Below, one piece after another: positions 6,525 to 16,047 of a stretch of DNA of 64,000 bases. Within the stretch, counting starts at the first letter, position 1; every line of letters starts with the position of its first letter. The position numbers and the translations under genes are program-made. The notes beneath the pieces were generated by a model that was given only the letters and a program-made list of their open reading frames with translations, was not told where the DNA came from and did no database searches. Source of the stretch: Streptomyces sp. BA2 (lineage in GTDB: Bacteria > Actinomycetota > Actinomycetes > Streptomycetales > Streptomycetaceae); the NCBI RefSeq assembly GCF_009769735.1, contig NZ_WSRO01000002.1:6274001-6338000 (forward strand), given 5' to 3'.

Positions 6525-7916
6525 ATGAGCCGTTCCGCACACCCCGCCGGGCCCCGCCACGCCGACGTAGTCCCCGAAGGGCACTACACCGCCCCGGCCG
6601 CCGACCTGAACTCCCTCGACCCGAAGGTCTGGGCGCAGACCGTCGGGCGTAACGCCGATGGTGTCGTCACCGTCGGCGGGATCGAGGTGACCCGGCTCGC
6701 CGAGGAGTTCGGTACCCCCGCCTACTTCCTCGACGAGGCCGACTTCCGTGCCCGCTGCCACGCCTGGCGCGGCGCCTTCGGCTCGGATGCCGACGTCTTC
6801 TACGCCGGGAAGGCCTTCCTCTCGCGGGCGATCGTGAGGTGGTTGCACGAAGAGGGGCTCAACCTCGACGTGTGCAGCGGTGGTGAGCTCGCTACCGCTC
6901 TCGCCGCCGGCATGCCCGCCGACCGCATCGCCTTCCACGGCAACAACAAGACCGAGGGAGAGATCGAGCGGGCCATCGAAGCCGGCGTGGGACGCATCGT
7001 GCTCGACTCCTTCCAGGAGATCGTGCGCGTCGCTCACATCGCCGACCGGCTCGGCGTCCGTCAGCGTGTGCAGATCCGCGTGACCGTCGGCGTCGAGGCC
7101 CACACCCACGAGTTCATCGCCACCGCCCACGAGGACCAGAAGTTCGGCATCGCCCTCGCCGGGGGACAGGCCGCCGAGGCCGTGCGACGGGCTCTTCAGC
7201 TCGACGGCCTCGAGCTCATCGGCGTGCACTCGCACATCGGGTCGCAGATCTTCGACATGGCGGGCTTTGAAGTCTCCGCCCGCCGCGTCGTTCAGCTGCT
7301 CGCCGAGATTCGTGATGAGCACGGCGTCGAGCTTCCCGAGATCGACCTCGGCGGCGGGCTCGGCATCGCCTACACCTCCGAGGACGACCCCCGCGAGCCG
7401 CACGAGATCGCCAAGGCGCTCGGCGAGATCGTCACGCGTGAGTGCGAGGCCGCCAATCTGCGGACTCCCCGTATCTCCGTCGAGCCCGGCCGCGCCATCG
7501 TCGGACCCACCGCCTTCACCCTCTACGAAGTCGGTACGGTCAAGCCGCTCGAAGGACTGCGTACGTACGTCTCCGTCGACGGCGGCATGTCCGACAACAT
7601 CCGTACGGCCCTCTACGACGCCGAGTACAGCGTCGCGCTCGTCTCGCGTGAGTCCGACGCGGAGCCCATGCTCGTCCGCGTCGTCGGCAAGCACTGCGAG
7701 AGCGGGGACATCGTGGTGAAGGACGCGTTCCTGCCCGCCGACGTCGCTTCCGGCGATCTGATCGCCGTGCCCGCGACCGGCGCGTACTGCCGTTCCATGG
7801 CGAGCAACTACAACCACGCCCTCCGTCCGCCGGTCGTCGCCGTGCGGGATGGTGAGGCGCGGGTCATCGTCCGGCGCGAGACGGAGGAAGATCTCCTGCG
7901 ACTTGATGTCGGCTGA
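6525..7916 (+). CDS. lysA: Diaminopimelate decarboxylase
   Basis: LysA removes CO2 from meso-diaminopimelate to form lysine, using PLP in a fold-type III TIM barrel plus a beta domain. The PLP lysine is about K96 in FYAGKAFLSRAIVR. Other landmarks are LDVCSGGELATAL, HGNNK, GVHSHIGSQIFD, DLGGGLGIAY, the phosphate-binding EPGRAIVGPT, and the second-subunit residues in CESGDIV and GAYCRSMASNYN. The length of 463 residues includes a short N-terminal extension common in Streptomyces. The gene starts 44 bp after the ArgRS-related gene and is probably cotranscribed with it. The downstream hom gene is separated by 138 bp, enough for its own promoter. Confidence 0.97.
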   Translation: MSRSAHPAGPRHADVVPEGHYTAPAADLNSLDPKVWAQTVGRNADGVVTVGGIEVTRLAEEFGTPAYFLDEADFRARCHAWRGAFGSDADVFYAGKAFLSRAIVRWLHEEGLNLDVCSGGELATALAAGMPADRIAFHGNNKTEGEIERAIEAGVGRIVLDSFQEIVRVAHIADRLGVRQRVQIRVTVGVEAHTHEFIATAHEDQKFGIALAGGQAAEAVRRALQLDGLELIGVHSHIGSQIFDMAGFEVSARRVVQLLAEIRDEHGVELPEIDLGGGLGIAYTSEDDPREPHEIAKALGEIVTRECEAANLRTPRISVEPGRAIVGPTAFTLYEVGTVKPLEGLRTYVSVDGGMSDNIRTALYDAEYSVALVSRESDAEPMLVRVVGKHCESGDIVVKDAFLPADVASGDLIAVPATGAYCRSMASNYNHALRPPVVAVRDGEARVIVRRETEEDLLRLDVG

Positions 7917-8054
7917 GGAAATACCGGCTCGGAAACAGCGATCGATGAAGTATCGGTCTGTGAAATAGATGTCTCACCATCCGGACAGTGGATAGAAACC
8001 GCGATCGGGTGGGCGAGACTGGTCCCACTGTAGATGTATGAGAAGTGAGGTCGG

Positions 8055-9347
8055 ATGATGCGTACGCGTCCGCTGAAGGTGGCGCTGCTGGGCTGTGGGG
8101 TTGTCGGCTCAGAGGTGGCGCGCATCATGACGACGCACGCCGACGACCTCACGGCTCGGATCGGCGCCCCGGTGGAGCTCGCCGGGGTGGCCGTCCGCCG
8201 ACCGTCGAAGGTGCGTGAGGGAATCGATCCCTCCCTCATCACCACCGACGCGACCGCGCTGGTCAAACGCGGGGACATCGACGTCATCGTCGAGGTCATC
8301 GGCGGCATCGAGCCCGCCAAGACCCTCATCACCACCGCTTTCGAGCACGGCGCGTCCGTCGTCTCCGCGAACAAGGCGCTCATCGCCCAGGACGGCGCCG
8401 CGCTGCACGCCGCCGCCGAGGAGCACGGGCGGGATCTGTACTACGAGGCTGCCGTCGCCGGTGCCATTCCGCTGATCCGGCCGCTGCGCGAGTCCCTCGT
8501 CGGCGACAAGGTCAACCGGGTTCTGGGGATCGTCAACGGCACCACCAACTTCATTCTCGATGCCATGGACACCACCGGTGCCGGGTACCAGGAAGCCCTC
8601 GACGAGGCCACCGCGCTCGGGTACGCCGAAGCCGACCCGACCGCCGATGTCGAAGGGTTCGACGCCGCCGCCAAGGCCGCGATCCTCGCCGGCATCGCCT
8701 TCCACACGCGCGTGCGTCTCGACGACGTCTACCGCGAGGGCATGACCGAGGTGACCGCCGCCGACTTCGCGTCCGCGAAGCGCATGGGCTGCACCATCAA
8801 GCTGCTCGCCATCTGTGAGCGGGCCGCCCACGGCGGGTCCGTCACCGCGCGCGTGCACCCCGCGATGATTCCGCTCAGCCATCCGCTGGCGTCGGTCCGC
8901 GGGGCGTACAACGCCGTCTTCGTGGAGGCGGAGGCCGCAGGTCAGCTCATGTTCTACGGGCCCGGCGCGGGCGGTTCGCCCACCGCGTCGGCCGTGCTCG
9001 GCGACCTCGTCGCCGTCTGCCGCCACAAGCTCGGCGAAACCACCGGGCCCGGCGAATCCGCGTACACCCAGCTGCCCGTGAGCTCCATGGGCGAGGTCGT
9101 CACGCGCTACCACATCAGCCTCGACGTAGCCGACAAGCCGGGTGTTCTCGCCCAGGTCGCGACGGTCTTCGCCGAGCACGGCGTATCGATCGATACGGTC
9201 CGTCAGACGGGCAAGGACGGCGAGGCCTCCCTCGTCGTCGTCACCCACCGCGCGCCCGACGCCGCCCTCACCGGCACCGTCGAGGCGCTGCGGAATCTCG
9301 ACACCGTGCGTGGTGTCGCCAGCATCATGCGGGTTGAAGGGGAGTAA
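8055..9347 (+). CDS. hom: Homoserine dehydrogenase
   Basis: Reduces aspartate semialdehyde to homoserine, the branch point to threonine and methionine. The N-terminus carries the NAD(P) motif VALLGCGVVGSEVARI. The catalytic and dimer region includes SANKALIAQDG, YYEAAVAGAIPLIRPL and GIVNGTTNFIL. A C-terminal ACT domain (SLDVADKPGVLAQVATVFAE, near residue 355 onward) is the usual site of threonine feedback in actinobacteria. Two ATG codons are adjacent (8055 and 8058); GAGG at 8047-8050 is slightly better spaced for the second. The stop is six bases before thrC, so the two genes form an operon. Confidence 0.97.
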   Translation: MMRTRPLKVALLGCGVVGSEVARIMTTHADDLTARIGAPVELAGVAVRRPSKVREGIDPSLITTDATALVKRGDIDVIVEVIGGIEPAKTLITTAFEHGASVVSANKALIAQDGAALHAAAEEHGRDLYYEAAVAGAIPLIRPLRESLVGDKVNRVLGIVNGTTNFILDAMDTTGAGYQEALDEATALGYAEADPTADVEGFDAAAKAAILAGIAFHTRVRLDDVYREGMTEVTAADFASAKRMGCTIKLLAICERAAHGGSVTARVHPAMIPLSHPLASVRGAYNAVFVEAEAAGQLMFYGPGAGGSPTASAVLGDLVAVCRHKLGETTGPGESAYTQLPVSSMGEVVTRYHISLDVADKPGVLAQVATVFAEHGVSIDTVRQTGKDGEASLVVVTHRAPDAALTGTVEALRNLDTVRGVASIMRVEGE

Positions 9348-9353
9348 GCAGCA

Positions 9354-10412
9354 ATGACCCACCAATGGCGCGGAATCATCGAGGAGTACCGGGACCGTCT
9401 TCCCGTGTCCGACACGACGCCGGTCGTGACGCTCCGTGAGGGCGGCACGCCGCTCGTGCCCGCGCAGGTGCTCTCCGAGCGCACGGGCTGCGAGGTCCAT
9501 CTCAAGGTCGAGGGCGCCAACCCGACCGGGTCCTTCAAGGACCGCGGCATGACGATGGCGATCACGAAGGCCAAGGAGGAGGGCGCCAAGGCCGTCATCT
9601 GCGCCTCCACCGGCAACACGTCGGCCTCGGCAGCCGCCTATGCCGTACGCGCGGGAATGGTCTGCGCGGTCCTCGTGCCGCAGGGCAAGATCGCGCTCGG
9701 CAAGATGGGCCAGGCGCTCGTCTACGGCTCGAAGATCCTCCAGGTCGACGGGAACTTCGACGACTGCCTGAACCTCGCACGCGCCCTCTCCGAGAACTAC
9801 CCGGTGGCGCTGGTCAATTCGGTCAACCCGTTCCGTATCGAGGGCCAGAAGACCGCCTCGTTCGAGATCGTCGACGCGCTCGGTGACGCCCCCGACATCC
9901 ACGTGCTTCCGGTGGGCAACGCGGGCAACATCACGGCCTATTGGAAGGGCTACAAGGAGTACGCCGCCGACTCGATCTCGACGCGCACTCCTCGTATGTG
10001 GGGCTTCCAGGCTTCCGGTTCCGCGCCCATCGTGCGCGGCGAGATCGTCAAGGACCCGTCGACGATCGCCACCGCGATTCGCATCGGCAACCCCGCGTCG
10101 TGGCAGCACGCCCTCGACGCGCGCGACGAGTCGCACGGCTTCATCGACGAGGTGACGGACCGTGAGATCCTGCGCGCCTACAAGCTGTTGGCGTCCCAGG
10201 AGGGTGTCTTCGTCGAGCCGGCGTCGGCCGCTTCCGTCGCCGGTCTGCTGAAGGCGGCCGAGCAGGGCAAGGTCGACAAGGGGCAGCGGATCGTCTGCAC
10301 CGTCACCGGAAACGGCCTCAAGGACCCGGACTGGGCCGTCGCGGGCGCACCGCAGCCGGTCACGGTTCCGGTCGACTCGGCCGCCGCGGCCGAGCGTCTG
10401 GGTCTGGCGTAG
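9354..10412 (+). CDS. thrC: Threonine synthase
   Basis: Converts O-phosphohomoserine to threonine with PLP (fold type II). The PLP lysine is K62 in [15 protein letters not shown]. Further family landmarks are [19 protein letters not shown], the glycine-rich [15 protein letters not shown] that holds the cofactor phosphate, and [13 protein letters not shown]. The length of 352 residues matches the short actinobacterial class without the plant/yeast N-terminal domain. It directly follows hom (six-base gap) and precedes thrB, but a 308-bp gap with a large inverted repeat separates it from thrB, so thrB may be transcribed separately. Confidence 0.97.
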   Translation: MTHQWRGIIEEYRDRLPVSDTTPVVTLREGGTPLVPAQVLSERTGCEVHLKVEGANPTGSFKDRGMTMAITKAKEEGAKAVICASTGNTSASAAAYAVRAGMVCAVLVPQGKIALGKMGQALVYGSKILQVDGNFDDCLNLARALSENYPVALVNSVNPFRIEGQKTASFEIVDALGDAPDIHVLPVGNAGNITAYWKGYKEYAADSISTRTPRMWGFQASGSAPIVRGEIVKDPSTIATAIRIGNPASWQHALDARDESHGFIDEVTDREILRAYKLLASQEGVFVEPASAASVAGLLKAAEQGKVDKGQRIVCTVTGNGLKDPDWAVAGAPQPVTVPVDSAAAAERLGLA

Positions 10413-10720
10413 CCGAATCCGGTCTGGCGCGACCGGCCCGGATCTGGCATAACCGTGCCGGTCGGGGATAACCGCAGCCGGACGGCGGGCATAACCGCCT
10501 GGAAAACCCGCAACTCCGCATAGGGGGTGCACAGGGGGCTTACGACACGCATCGTGCGCCTCCTGTGCGCCCTATGTCGCCACAGAACCTTCCTTCGATA
10601 GGCTGTACCGAACCCGCCCCGCCGCATATGCCGCGGTGCTGCCGCAGAGCGGCCTTCGGGTAGTGCCTCATCACGTGGCAAGTCCTCAAAAGATCGCAGC
10701 TCAAGGAGAGTCATCGAGCG
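10413..10720 (+). other. thrC-thrB intercistronic region
   Basis: No gene is visible in these 308 bases. The first part holds three degenerate copies of a GGCATAACCG-type motif (about 10446, 10468 and 10489). The middle is a large imperfect inverted repeat (10519-10576). Further down, TAGGCT at about 10599-10604 could be a vegetative -10 box for thrB, without a convincing -35. AAGGAGAG before 10721 is the thrB ribosome binding site. Confidence 0.5.
10519..10576 (+). terminator. Large imperfect inverted repeat between thrC and thrB
   Basis: The left arm CATAGGGGGTGCACAGGGGG is matched on the right by CCTCCTGTGCGCCCTATG with few mismatches, and the apex contains CACG-CAT-CGTG. It could terminate the hom-thrC message or attenuate readthrough into thrB. 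No U-tract follows, so its role is uncertain. Confidence 0.5.
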
Positions 10721-11638
10721 ATGGCCGGTCCCGCGTTCCGCGCCGCCGCCGTCCGGGTGCGCGTCCCCGCCACCAGCGCCAACCTCGGCCCGGGCTTCGA
10801 CGCCCTCGGCCTGTCGCTGGGTCTGTACGACGACGTCGTCGTGCGGGTGGCCGACACCGGACTGAACATCGACATCGCAGGTGAGGGCAGCGAGACGCTC
10901 CCGCGTGACGAGTCGCATCTGCTTGTACGTTCCCTGCGTACCGCCTTCGACCTGCTCGGCGGACAGCCGCGCGGGCTCGAAATCGTCTGCGCCAACCGCA
11001 TTCCGCACGGCCGGGGCCTCGGCTCCTCGTCCGCCGCCATCTGCGCGGGCATCGTCGCGGCCCGCGCCGTGACGATAGGCGGTGACGCCCGGCTCGACGA
11101 CAACGCCCTGCTGGAACTCGCCACCGAGATCGAGGGCCACCCGGACAACGTCGCCGCCTGTCTGCTCGGCGGCTTCACGCTCTCCTGGATGGACGGGGGA
11201 GCCGCGCGGGCGATCAGGATGGAGCCCGCCGATTCCATCGTTCCGGTGGTTTTCGTACCGGGAAAGCCCGTCCTCACCGAGACGGCGCGCGGGCTGCTCC
11301 CGCGCACCGTCCCGCACGTCGACGCGGCCACCAACGCCGGCCGGGCCGCACTGCTCGTCGAGGCCCTGACCAGGCGCCCCGAGCTGCTGCTTCCCGCGAC
11401 CGAGGACCGGCTCCACCAGGAGTACCGCGCACCCGCCATGCCCGAGAGCGCGGCATTGGTCGAGCGCCTGCGCGCGGACGGAGTACCGGCCATGATCTCC
11501 GGCGCGGGACCCACGGTCCTCGCGCTGGCCGATGAGAGTGCGGCGGACAAGGTCGCACGCCTTGCGGGAGAGGGCTGGGCGGCCAATCGTCTGGCGCTCG
11601 ACCCGACCGGTGCGAGCGTGCTGCCGCTCGCTCCTTGA
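10721..11638 (+). CDS. thrB: Homoserine kinase
   Basis: A GHMP-superfamily kinase that phosphorylates homoserine for threonine synthase. The N-terminal motif VRVPATSANLGPGFDALGLS and the ATP-binding glycine loop IPHGRGLGSSSAAICAGIVA (near residues 87-106) are clear, and motif 3 appears as PAMISGAGPTVLAL. The length of 305 residues is normal. It completes the lysA-hom-thrC-thrB cluster that is conserved across Actinobacteria ahead of rho. AAGGAG about ten bases upstream supports the ATG. Confidence 0.97.
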   Translation: MAGPAFRAAAVRVRVPATSANLGPGFDALGLSLGLYDDVVVRVADTGLNIDIAGEGSETLPRDESHLLVRSLRTAFDLLGGQPRGLEIVCANRIPHGRGLGSSSAAICAGIVAARAVTIGGDARLDDNALLELATEIEGHPDNVAACLLGGFTLSWMDGGAARAIRMEPADSIVPVVFVPGKPVLTETARGLLPRTVPHVDAATNAGRAALLVEALTRRPELLLPATEDRLHQEYRAPAMPESAALVERLRADGVPAMISGAGPTVLALADESAADKVARLAGEGWAANRLALDPTGASVLPLAP

Positions 11639-12010
11639 CACCTGGTAGCCGGATTAGAGAGGGGGAATGTTTGTTGGATCCGGTAGTGTTAATCTCAAGT
11701 CTGCACCCGACCCCACCATGGCGAGGTGCTTCGTGTCCCCGTCCGGGACATCCATCCTTCCGGGAGCCTCCCAAACTGCTCTGTGCCCCGCACTGAGCGG
11801 TGCCGAGCACGCTCCGGAACCGGCGTGACCGAGCCGAGTGACACCGCACATCAGTGGCACCTCACCGGGACTCGCCATCACCAGTGAATTCTTCCGCCGC
11901 GCGTTGGCGGACCACCGCCCCGGCATGGTCCACACACCAGAGGACCTCCGGACAGCACAACCGGTCGCCGAGCCAGACAGGCCGACGTCCGCTCCAGGGA
12001 AGGACCCTTC
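11639..12010 (+). promoter_or_regulatory. Long leader region of rho
   Basis: The 372 bases before rho carry no annotated gene. TAGTGT near 11684 within GGTAGTGTTAATCTC may be a -10 box, which would give a 5' leader of about 315 nt. The leader contains a hairpin TGTCCC-CGTCC-GGGACA near 11738-11755 and short frames that begin near the ATG in CACCATGGCGAGG (36 codons). Rho genes in other bacteria repress themselves by premature termination in their leaders, so a similar role here is plausible but unproven. Confidence 0.4.
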
Positions 12011-14089
12011 GTGAGCGACACCACCGATCTGATGGGCGTGACTGCCGACACGCCCGCCACGGACGCCTCTGCGGCGCCTGCCACCGGTGCTTCGGCCGGG
12101 TCCCGGCGGCGCCGCGGCACCGGCCTCGATGGCATGGTGCTGGCGGAACTGCAGCAGGTCGCATCCGGCCTCGGTATCAAGGGCACCGCGCGGATGCGCA
12201 AGAGCCAGCTGATCGAGGTCATCAAGGAGGCGCAAGCCGGGGGCGGCGCCCCCGCGAAGAGTGCCGCGCCCGCTTCGTCAGCGTCCTCCACGGACACCGA
12301 GACGAAGCCCAAGCGCCGTGCCACCTCGAAGGCCCGGACGGGCGAGGACACCGCGGCGAGCTCGGCGAGCGCCGACAAGGCAGCCAAGGCGAGCAAGGCC
12401 GACAAGGCCGAGCAGCCCGCCGCCGCCAAGGCCGAAGAGGCCGCCCAGCAGCAGATCGACATCCCGGGCCAGCCCGCGGGTGCCGACAAGGGCGAGCGCC
12501 GCCGTCGCCGTGCCACCGCCGACGCGGGCAGCCCCGAAACGGTCACCGCCGAGGCCAAGAGCGAGCCGAAGAACGAGCAGAAGACCGAGGCCAGGACGGA
12601 CGCGCCGTCCGAGGCCAAGGGCGACGGCTCCGGTGACAACAACGCCGACGGCCGCCGTGAGCGTCGTGACCGCCAGGGCCGTGGCCGCGACCGCGACCGC
12701 CGTGGCAACAAGGGCGACGAGCAGCAGGGCGGCAACCGCCAGCAGGGCGGCGGCCGTCAGGACCGCCAGGACCGCGGCGACCGCCAGGACCGTCAGCAGC
12801 GGGACCAGCGGGACAACGGCCCGCAGGACGACTTCGACGACGAGGCGGGTGGCCGTCGCGGCCGTCGTGGCCGTTACCGCGACCGCCGTGGCCGCCGTGG
12901 GCGCGACGAGTTCGGCGGCGCCAACGAGCCGCAGGTCGCCGACGACGACGTACTGATCCCCGTCGCGGGCATCCTGGACATCCTCGACAACTACGCGTTC
13001 ATTCGTACGTCGGGTTACCTCCCCGGCCCGAACGACGTGTACGTGTCCCTCGCCCAGGTCCGCAAGAACGGTCTGCGCAAGGGTGACCACGTCACCGGCG
13101 CCGTCCGCCAGCCCAAGGACGGCGAGCGCCGCGAGAAGTTCAACGCGCTCGTCCGCCTCGACTCGGCGAACGGCATGGCGGCCGAATCCGGGCGCGGGCG
13201 ACCGGAGTTCAACAAGCTGACGCCCCTTTACCCGCAGGACCGGCTCCGCCTGGAGACCGACCCGGGCGTGCTCACCACCCGCATCATCGACCTCGTCGCG
13301 CCGATCGGTAAGGGCCAGCGAGGCTTGATCGTGGCCCCGCCGAAGACCGGCAAGACCATGATCCTGCAGGCGGTCGCGAACGCGATCACCGTCAACAGCC
13401 CCGAGTGCCACCTGATGGTCGTCCTGGTCGACGAGCGTCCGGAAGAGGTCACCGACATGCAGCGGTCGGTGAAGGGCGAGGTCATCTCCTCGACCTTCGA
13501 CCGTCCGGCCGAGGACCACACCACGGTCGCCGAGCTGGCCATCGAGCGCGCCAAGCGTCTCGTCGAGCTGGGTCACGACGTGGTCGTGCTCCTCGACTCG
13601 ATCACCCGTCTGGGCCGTGCGTACAACCTGGCGGCCCCGGCCTCAGGCCGCATCCTGTCCGGTGGTGTCGACTCGACCGCGCTCTACCCGCCGAAGCGCT
13701 TCTTCGGTGCGGCGCGCAACATCGAGGACGGCGGCTCGCTGACCATCCTCGCGACCGCGCTCGTCGACACCGGTTCGCGCATGGACGAGGTGATCTTCGA
13801 GGAGTTCAAGGGCACCGGCAACATGGAGCTCAAGCTCGACCGGAAGCTCTCCGACAAGCGCATCTTCCCGGCGGTGGACGTCGACGCGTCCTCCACCCGC
13901 AAGGAAGAGATCCTGCTCAACAGCGAAGAGCTCGCGATCGTCTGGAAGCTGCGCCGGGTGCTGCACGCGCTCGACTCGCAGCAGGCCATCGAGCTGCTTC
14001 TCGACAAGATGAAGCAGACGAAGTCGAACGCCGAGTTCCTCATGCAGATCGCGAAGACGACCCCGACGCCGGGCAACGGCAACGACTAG
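12011..14089 (+). CDS. rho: Transcription termination factor Rho
   Basis: A hexameric RNA helicase that ends transcription. Residues ~35-80 form the Rho N-terminal helical domain ([20 protein letters not shown]). Residues ~85-300 are a disordered insertion rich in Lys/Ala, then Arg/Asp/Gln/Gly ([39 protein letters not shown]), typical of actinobacterial Rho and thought to add RNA affinity. The OB fold follows ([19 protein letters not shown]), then the RecA-like motor with Walker A near residue 440 (PPKTGKT), [26 protein letters not shown], and the R-loop region in [21 protein letters not shown]. The length of 692 exceeds the ~420 of E. coli because of the insertion. GTG start. A strong terminator follows. 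Confidence 0.97.
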   Translation: MSDTTDLMGVTADTPATDASAAPATGASAGSRRRRGTGLDGMVLAELQQVASGLGIKGTARMRKSQLIEVIKEAQAGGGAPAKSAAPASSASSTDTETKPKRRATSKARTGEDTAASSASADKAAKASKADKAEQPAAAKAEEAAQQQIDIPGQPAGADKGERRRRRATADAGSPETVTAEAKSEPKNEQKTEARTDAPSEAKGDGSGDNNADGRRERRDRQGRGRDRDRRGNKGDEQQGGNRQQGGGRQDRQDRGDRQDRQQRDQRDNGPQDDFDDEAGGRRGRRGRYRDRRGRRGRDEFGGANEPQVADDDVLIPVAGILDILDNYAFIRTSGYLPGPNDVYVSLAQVRKNGLRKGDHVTGAVRQPKDGERREKFNALVRLDSANGMAAESGRGRPEFNKLTPLYPQDRLRLETDPGVLTTRIIDLVAPIGKGQRGLIVAPPKTGKTMILQAVANAITVNSPECHLMVVLVDERPEEVTDMQRSVKGEVISSTFDRPAEDHTTVAELAIERAKRLVELGHDVVVLLDSITRLGRAYNLAAPASGRILSGGVDSTALYPPKRFFGAARNIEDGGSLTILATALVDTGSRMDEVIFEEFKGTGNMELKLDRKLSDKRIFPAVDVDASSTRKEEILLNSEELAIVWKLRRVLHALDSQQAIELLLDKMKQTKSNAEFLMQIAKTTPTPGNGND

Positions 14090-14108
14090 TCCTCGCGCGA
14101 CGCGCACA

Positions 14109-14151
14109 CGCGAAAGGGCCGCCCCGTCATCCGACGGGGCGGCCCTTCGCG
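14109..14151 (+). terminator. Intrinsic terminator of rho
   Basis: CGCGAAAGGGCCGCCCCGTC pairs with GACGGGGCGGCCCTTCGCG across an ATCC loop, with one bulged A. It lies 20 bases after the rho stop. Confidence 0.85.
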
Positions 14152-14301
14152 CTGAATGACCTTGGCCACATACCTAAGAGATTCTTACGGTCACGGGCAG
14201 TAGCCCAGTGACAGAAAAAACCGCAGGTGAGAAGCGGGAAGCGCGGGAGAGGAGTGCACGATGCGTCACGAGTGAGCGCCCGGGTGCTCACAAAGCGCTG
14301 T

Positions 14302-14330
14302 GCAACCCTTCTTTCGGTTTCCACGTCTGA
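14302..14330 (+). promoter_or_regulatory. Candidate ECF (SigE-type) promoter of the LCP gene
   Basis: GCAACC at 14302-14307 and CGTCTGA at 14324-14330 are separated by 16 bases, the arrangement reported for cell-envelope-stress SigE promoters in Streptomyces coelicolor. The predicted start would be near 14337, about 60 bases before the LCP start codon. The remainder of 14090-14399 holds only the rho terminator. The match is by eye to a remembered consensus, so it is moderate evidence. Confidence 0.5.
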
Positions 14331-14399
14331 CAAGCGACGACAAACCGCGCCTGACCCTGAAAGCAGGGGGTAACCGACCCGACGAGGACTGAGGAGCAC

Positions 14400-15521
14400 A
14401 TGACCGACGAGAGCGCACCCGCGGATGCGAAGCCGAAGCGCCCCAAAGGCGGTGGCGGTCGGCGTCGTAAGCCGCGCGACAAGCGCCGCAAGGTCCTCGT
14501 CATCACCGCGTGGACCGCGACATCGGTGATCGTCCTCGGCGGTACGGGCCTCGGCTTCGTGTACTTCAAGCTCAACGGCAACATCAAGGGCGTCGACATC
14601 AACGCGGCGCTCGGCACGGACCGCCCCGAGAACATCGACAACGGCTCGCAGGACATCCTCGTCCTCGGCTCCGACTCCCGCTCCGGCGACAACGCCAAGT
14701 ACGGCAAGGACGAGGGCGCCGCCCGCTCGGACACGGCGATGGTCGTGCACGTGAACAAGGGCCACAAGACGGCCAGCGTCGTCTCCATACCCCGCGACAC
14801 CCTCATATCCCGCCCCGAGTGCAAGACGGACGACGGCGGGACGGACCCGGGCGGACAGCGGCAGATGTTCAACACGGCGTACGAGGTCGGCGGCCCCGCC
14901 TGTGCCGTCAAGACCGTGGAGAAGATGTCCGGCATCCGGATGGACCACTACGTGGAAGTGGACTTCTCCGGCTTCAAGAAGCTCATCAACACCCTCGGCG
15001 GCGTCGAGATCACCACCAAGAAGGCGATCAAGGACAAGGACAGCCACCTCGACCTGGAGGCCGGCAAGCACCAGCTCACCGGCGAGCAGGCCCTCGGCCT
15101 CGTCCGCACCCGGCACGGCGTCGGCGACGGCAGCGACCTCGGCCGCATCCAGCTGCAGCAGGCCTTCATCAAGGCCCTGATCAACCAGGTCAAGGACGTC
15201 GGCGTCTTCAGCAACCCGAAGAAGCTCTACGACCTCGCGAACGACGCGACCAGCGCCATCACCACCGACTCCGACCTGAACGACGTCAAGAGCCTGGCGG
15301 GCTTCGCGGGCGGCCTCAAGGGCATCGGCGCGGGCGACATGAAGATGGTCACGATGCCCATCCAGTACGACCCGGCGGACCCCAACCGCGTCCTGCCCCT
15401 GGAGAAGGCCGACCAGCAGGTCTGGGACGCGCTCAAGGCCGACAAGCCCATCCCCAAGTCCGCCACCGAGAAGTCCGCGGGCGACAAGGGCGACGCGAGC
15501 GACGTGGTGACCAGTAACTAG
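14400..15521 (+). CDS. LytR-CpsA-Psr (LCP) family wall-polymer ligase
   Basis: LCP proteins transfer undecaprenyl-linked polymers such as teichoic acids onto peptidoglycan outside the membrane. A basic N-terminus ([19 protein letters not shown]) precedes one membrane helix near residues 36-58 ([20 protein letters not shown]), giving N-in topology. The LCP domain follows: [43 protein letters not shown], then [20 protein letters not shown] and the arginine motif GLVRTRHG. The length of 373 is usual. AGGAG precedes the ATG. TagO/WecA, which starts such polymers, lies 5 kb downstream. A candidate SigE-type promoter upstream suggests control by envelope stress. Confidence 0.93.
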   Translation: MTDESAPADAKPKRPKGGGGRRRKPRDKRRKVLVITAWTATSVIVLGGTGLGFVYFKLNGNIKGVDINAALGTDRPENIDNGSQDILVLGSDSRSGDNAKYGKDEGAARSDTAMVVHVNKGHKTASVVSIPRDTLISRPECKTDDGGTDPGGQRQMFNTAYEVGGPACAVKTVEKMSGIRMDHYVEVDFSGFKKLINTLGGVEITTKKAIKDKDSHLDLEAGKHQLTGEQALGLVRTRHGVGDGSDLGRIQLQQAFIKALINQVKDVGVFSNPKKLYDLANDATSAITTDSDLNDVKSLAGFAGGLKGIGAGDMKMVTMPIQYDPADPNRVLPLEKADQQVWDALKADKPIPKSATEKSAGDKGDASDVVTSN

Positions 15522-15693
15522 CGGCGTTCTCAGCCCGCGGTACAGCCCCCACCACAGCCCGCCGGGAATAGAACAGAACCCACCCCGGTTTGGGCAGATG
15601 CGACCCGTCCTGGCAGACTGGTACGTCGGCCCCGGTTCACGTACGAGCAATCCGCGCGTACGACCCGGTGCCCTCCCGAAACTAGGAGACACC

Positions 15694-15912
15694 TTGAAGC
15701 GCGACATCCACCCCGAGTACTTCGAGACCCAGGTCAGCTGCACCTGTGGCGCCGAGTTCACCACTCACAGCACGATCTCCAGCGGCCGCGTCCGCGCCGA
15801 GGTCTGCTCCGAGTGCCACCCGTTCTACACGGGCAAGCAGAAGATCCTCGACACCGGTGGCCGCGTGGCCCGCTTCGAGGCCCGCTTCGGCAAGGCTGCC
15901 GCCAACAAGTAG
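15694..15912 (+). CDS. rpmE: Ribosomal protein L31, zinc-binding form
   Basis: This 72-residue protein carries both cysteine pairs of the C+ form: CTC in [18 protein letters not shown] and CSEC in [16 protein letters not shown]. These residues bind one zinc ion. The TTG at 15694 is chosen because AGGAG lies six bases upstream and L31 proteins begin MKRDIHPEY; the frame runs further 5' through unrelated sequence. Position between rho and prfA is conserved in actinobacteria. The Cys-free paralogue is at 786-1055. Confidence 0.95.
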   Translation: MKRDIHPEYFETQVSCTCGAEFTTHSTISSGRVRAEVCSECHPFYTGKQKILDTGGRVARFEARFGKAAANK

Positions 15913-15921
15913 CGAGCCACT

Positions 15922-15968
15922 GCGCCGGTCTTCGGCCGCCCCCGGGAGGGGGCGGTTGGGACCGGCGC
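15922..15968 (+). terminator. Terminator after rpmE
   Basis: GCGCCGGTC pairs with GACCGGCGC, enclosing a second stem GCCGCCCCC/GGGGGCGG. Three T residues follow. It lies ten bases after the rpmE stop. Confidence 0.75.
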
Positions 15969-15990
15969 TTTGCCGTCTGATCGCAGCAGC

Positions 15991-16032
15991 CACCTTCGCG
16001 TAGAAACCTTGCGCTGCACCTTCGCGTAGAAA
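15991..16032 (+). repeat. Direct repeat upstream of prfA
   Basis: CACCTTCGCGTAGAAA occurs at 15991-16006 and again at 16017-16032, 26 bp apart. The second copy ends just before the prfA ribosome binding site CAGGAGA. It may be a small tandem duplication or a paired regulatory site; no function is known. Confidence 0.6.
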
Positions 16033-16047
16033 ACTCAGGAGACCCCG

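Noticed and set aside
5817..7817. 666-codon minus-strand frame over the ArgRS-like gene and lysA
   Set aside because: lysA and its neighbour are certain on the + strand with all motifs; the minus frame has no family pattern.
8109..10532. 807-codon minus-strand frame over hom and thrC
   Set aside because: Shadow of two firmly identified genes.
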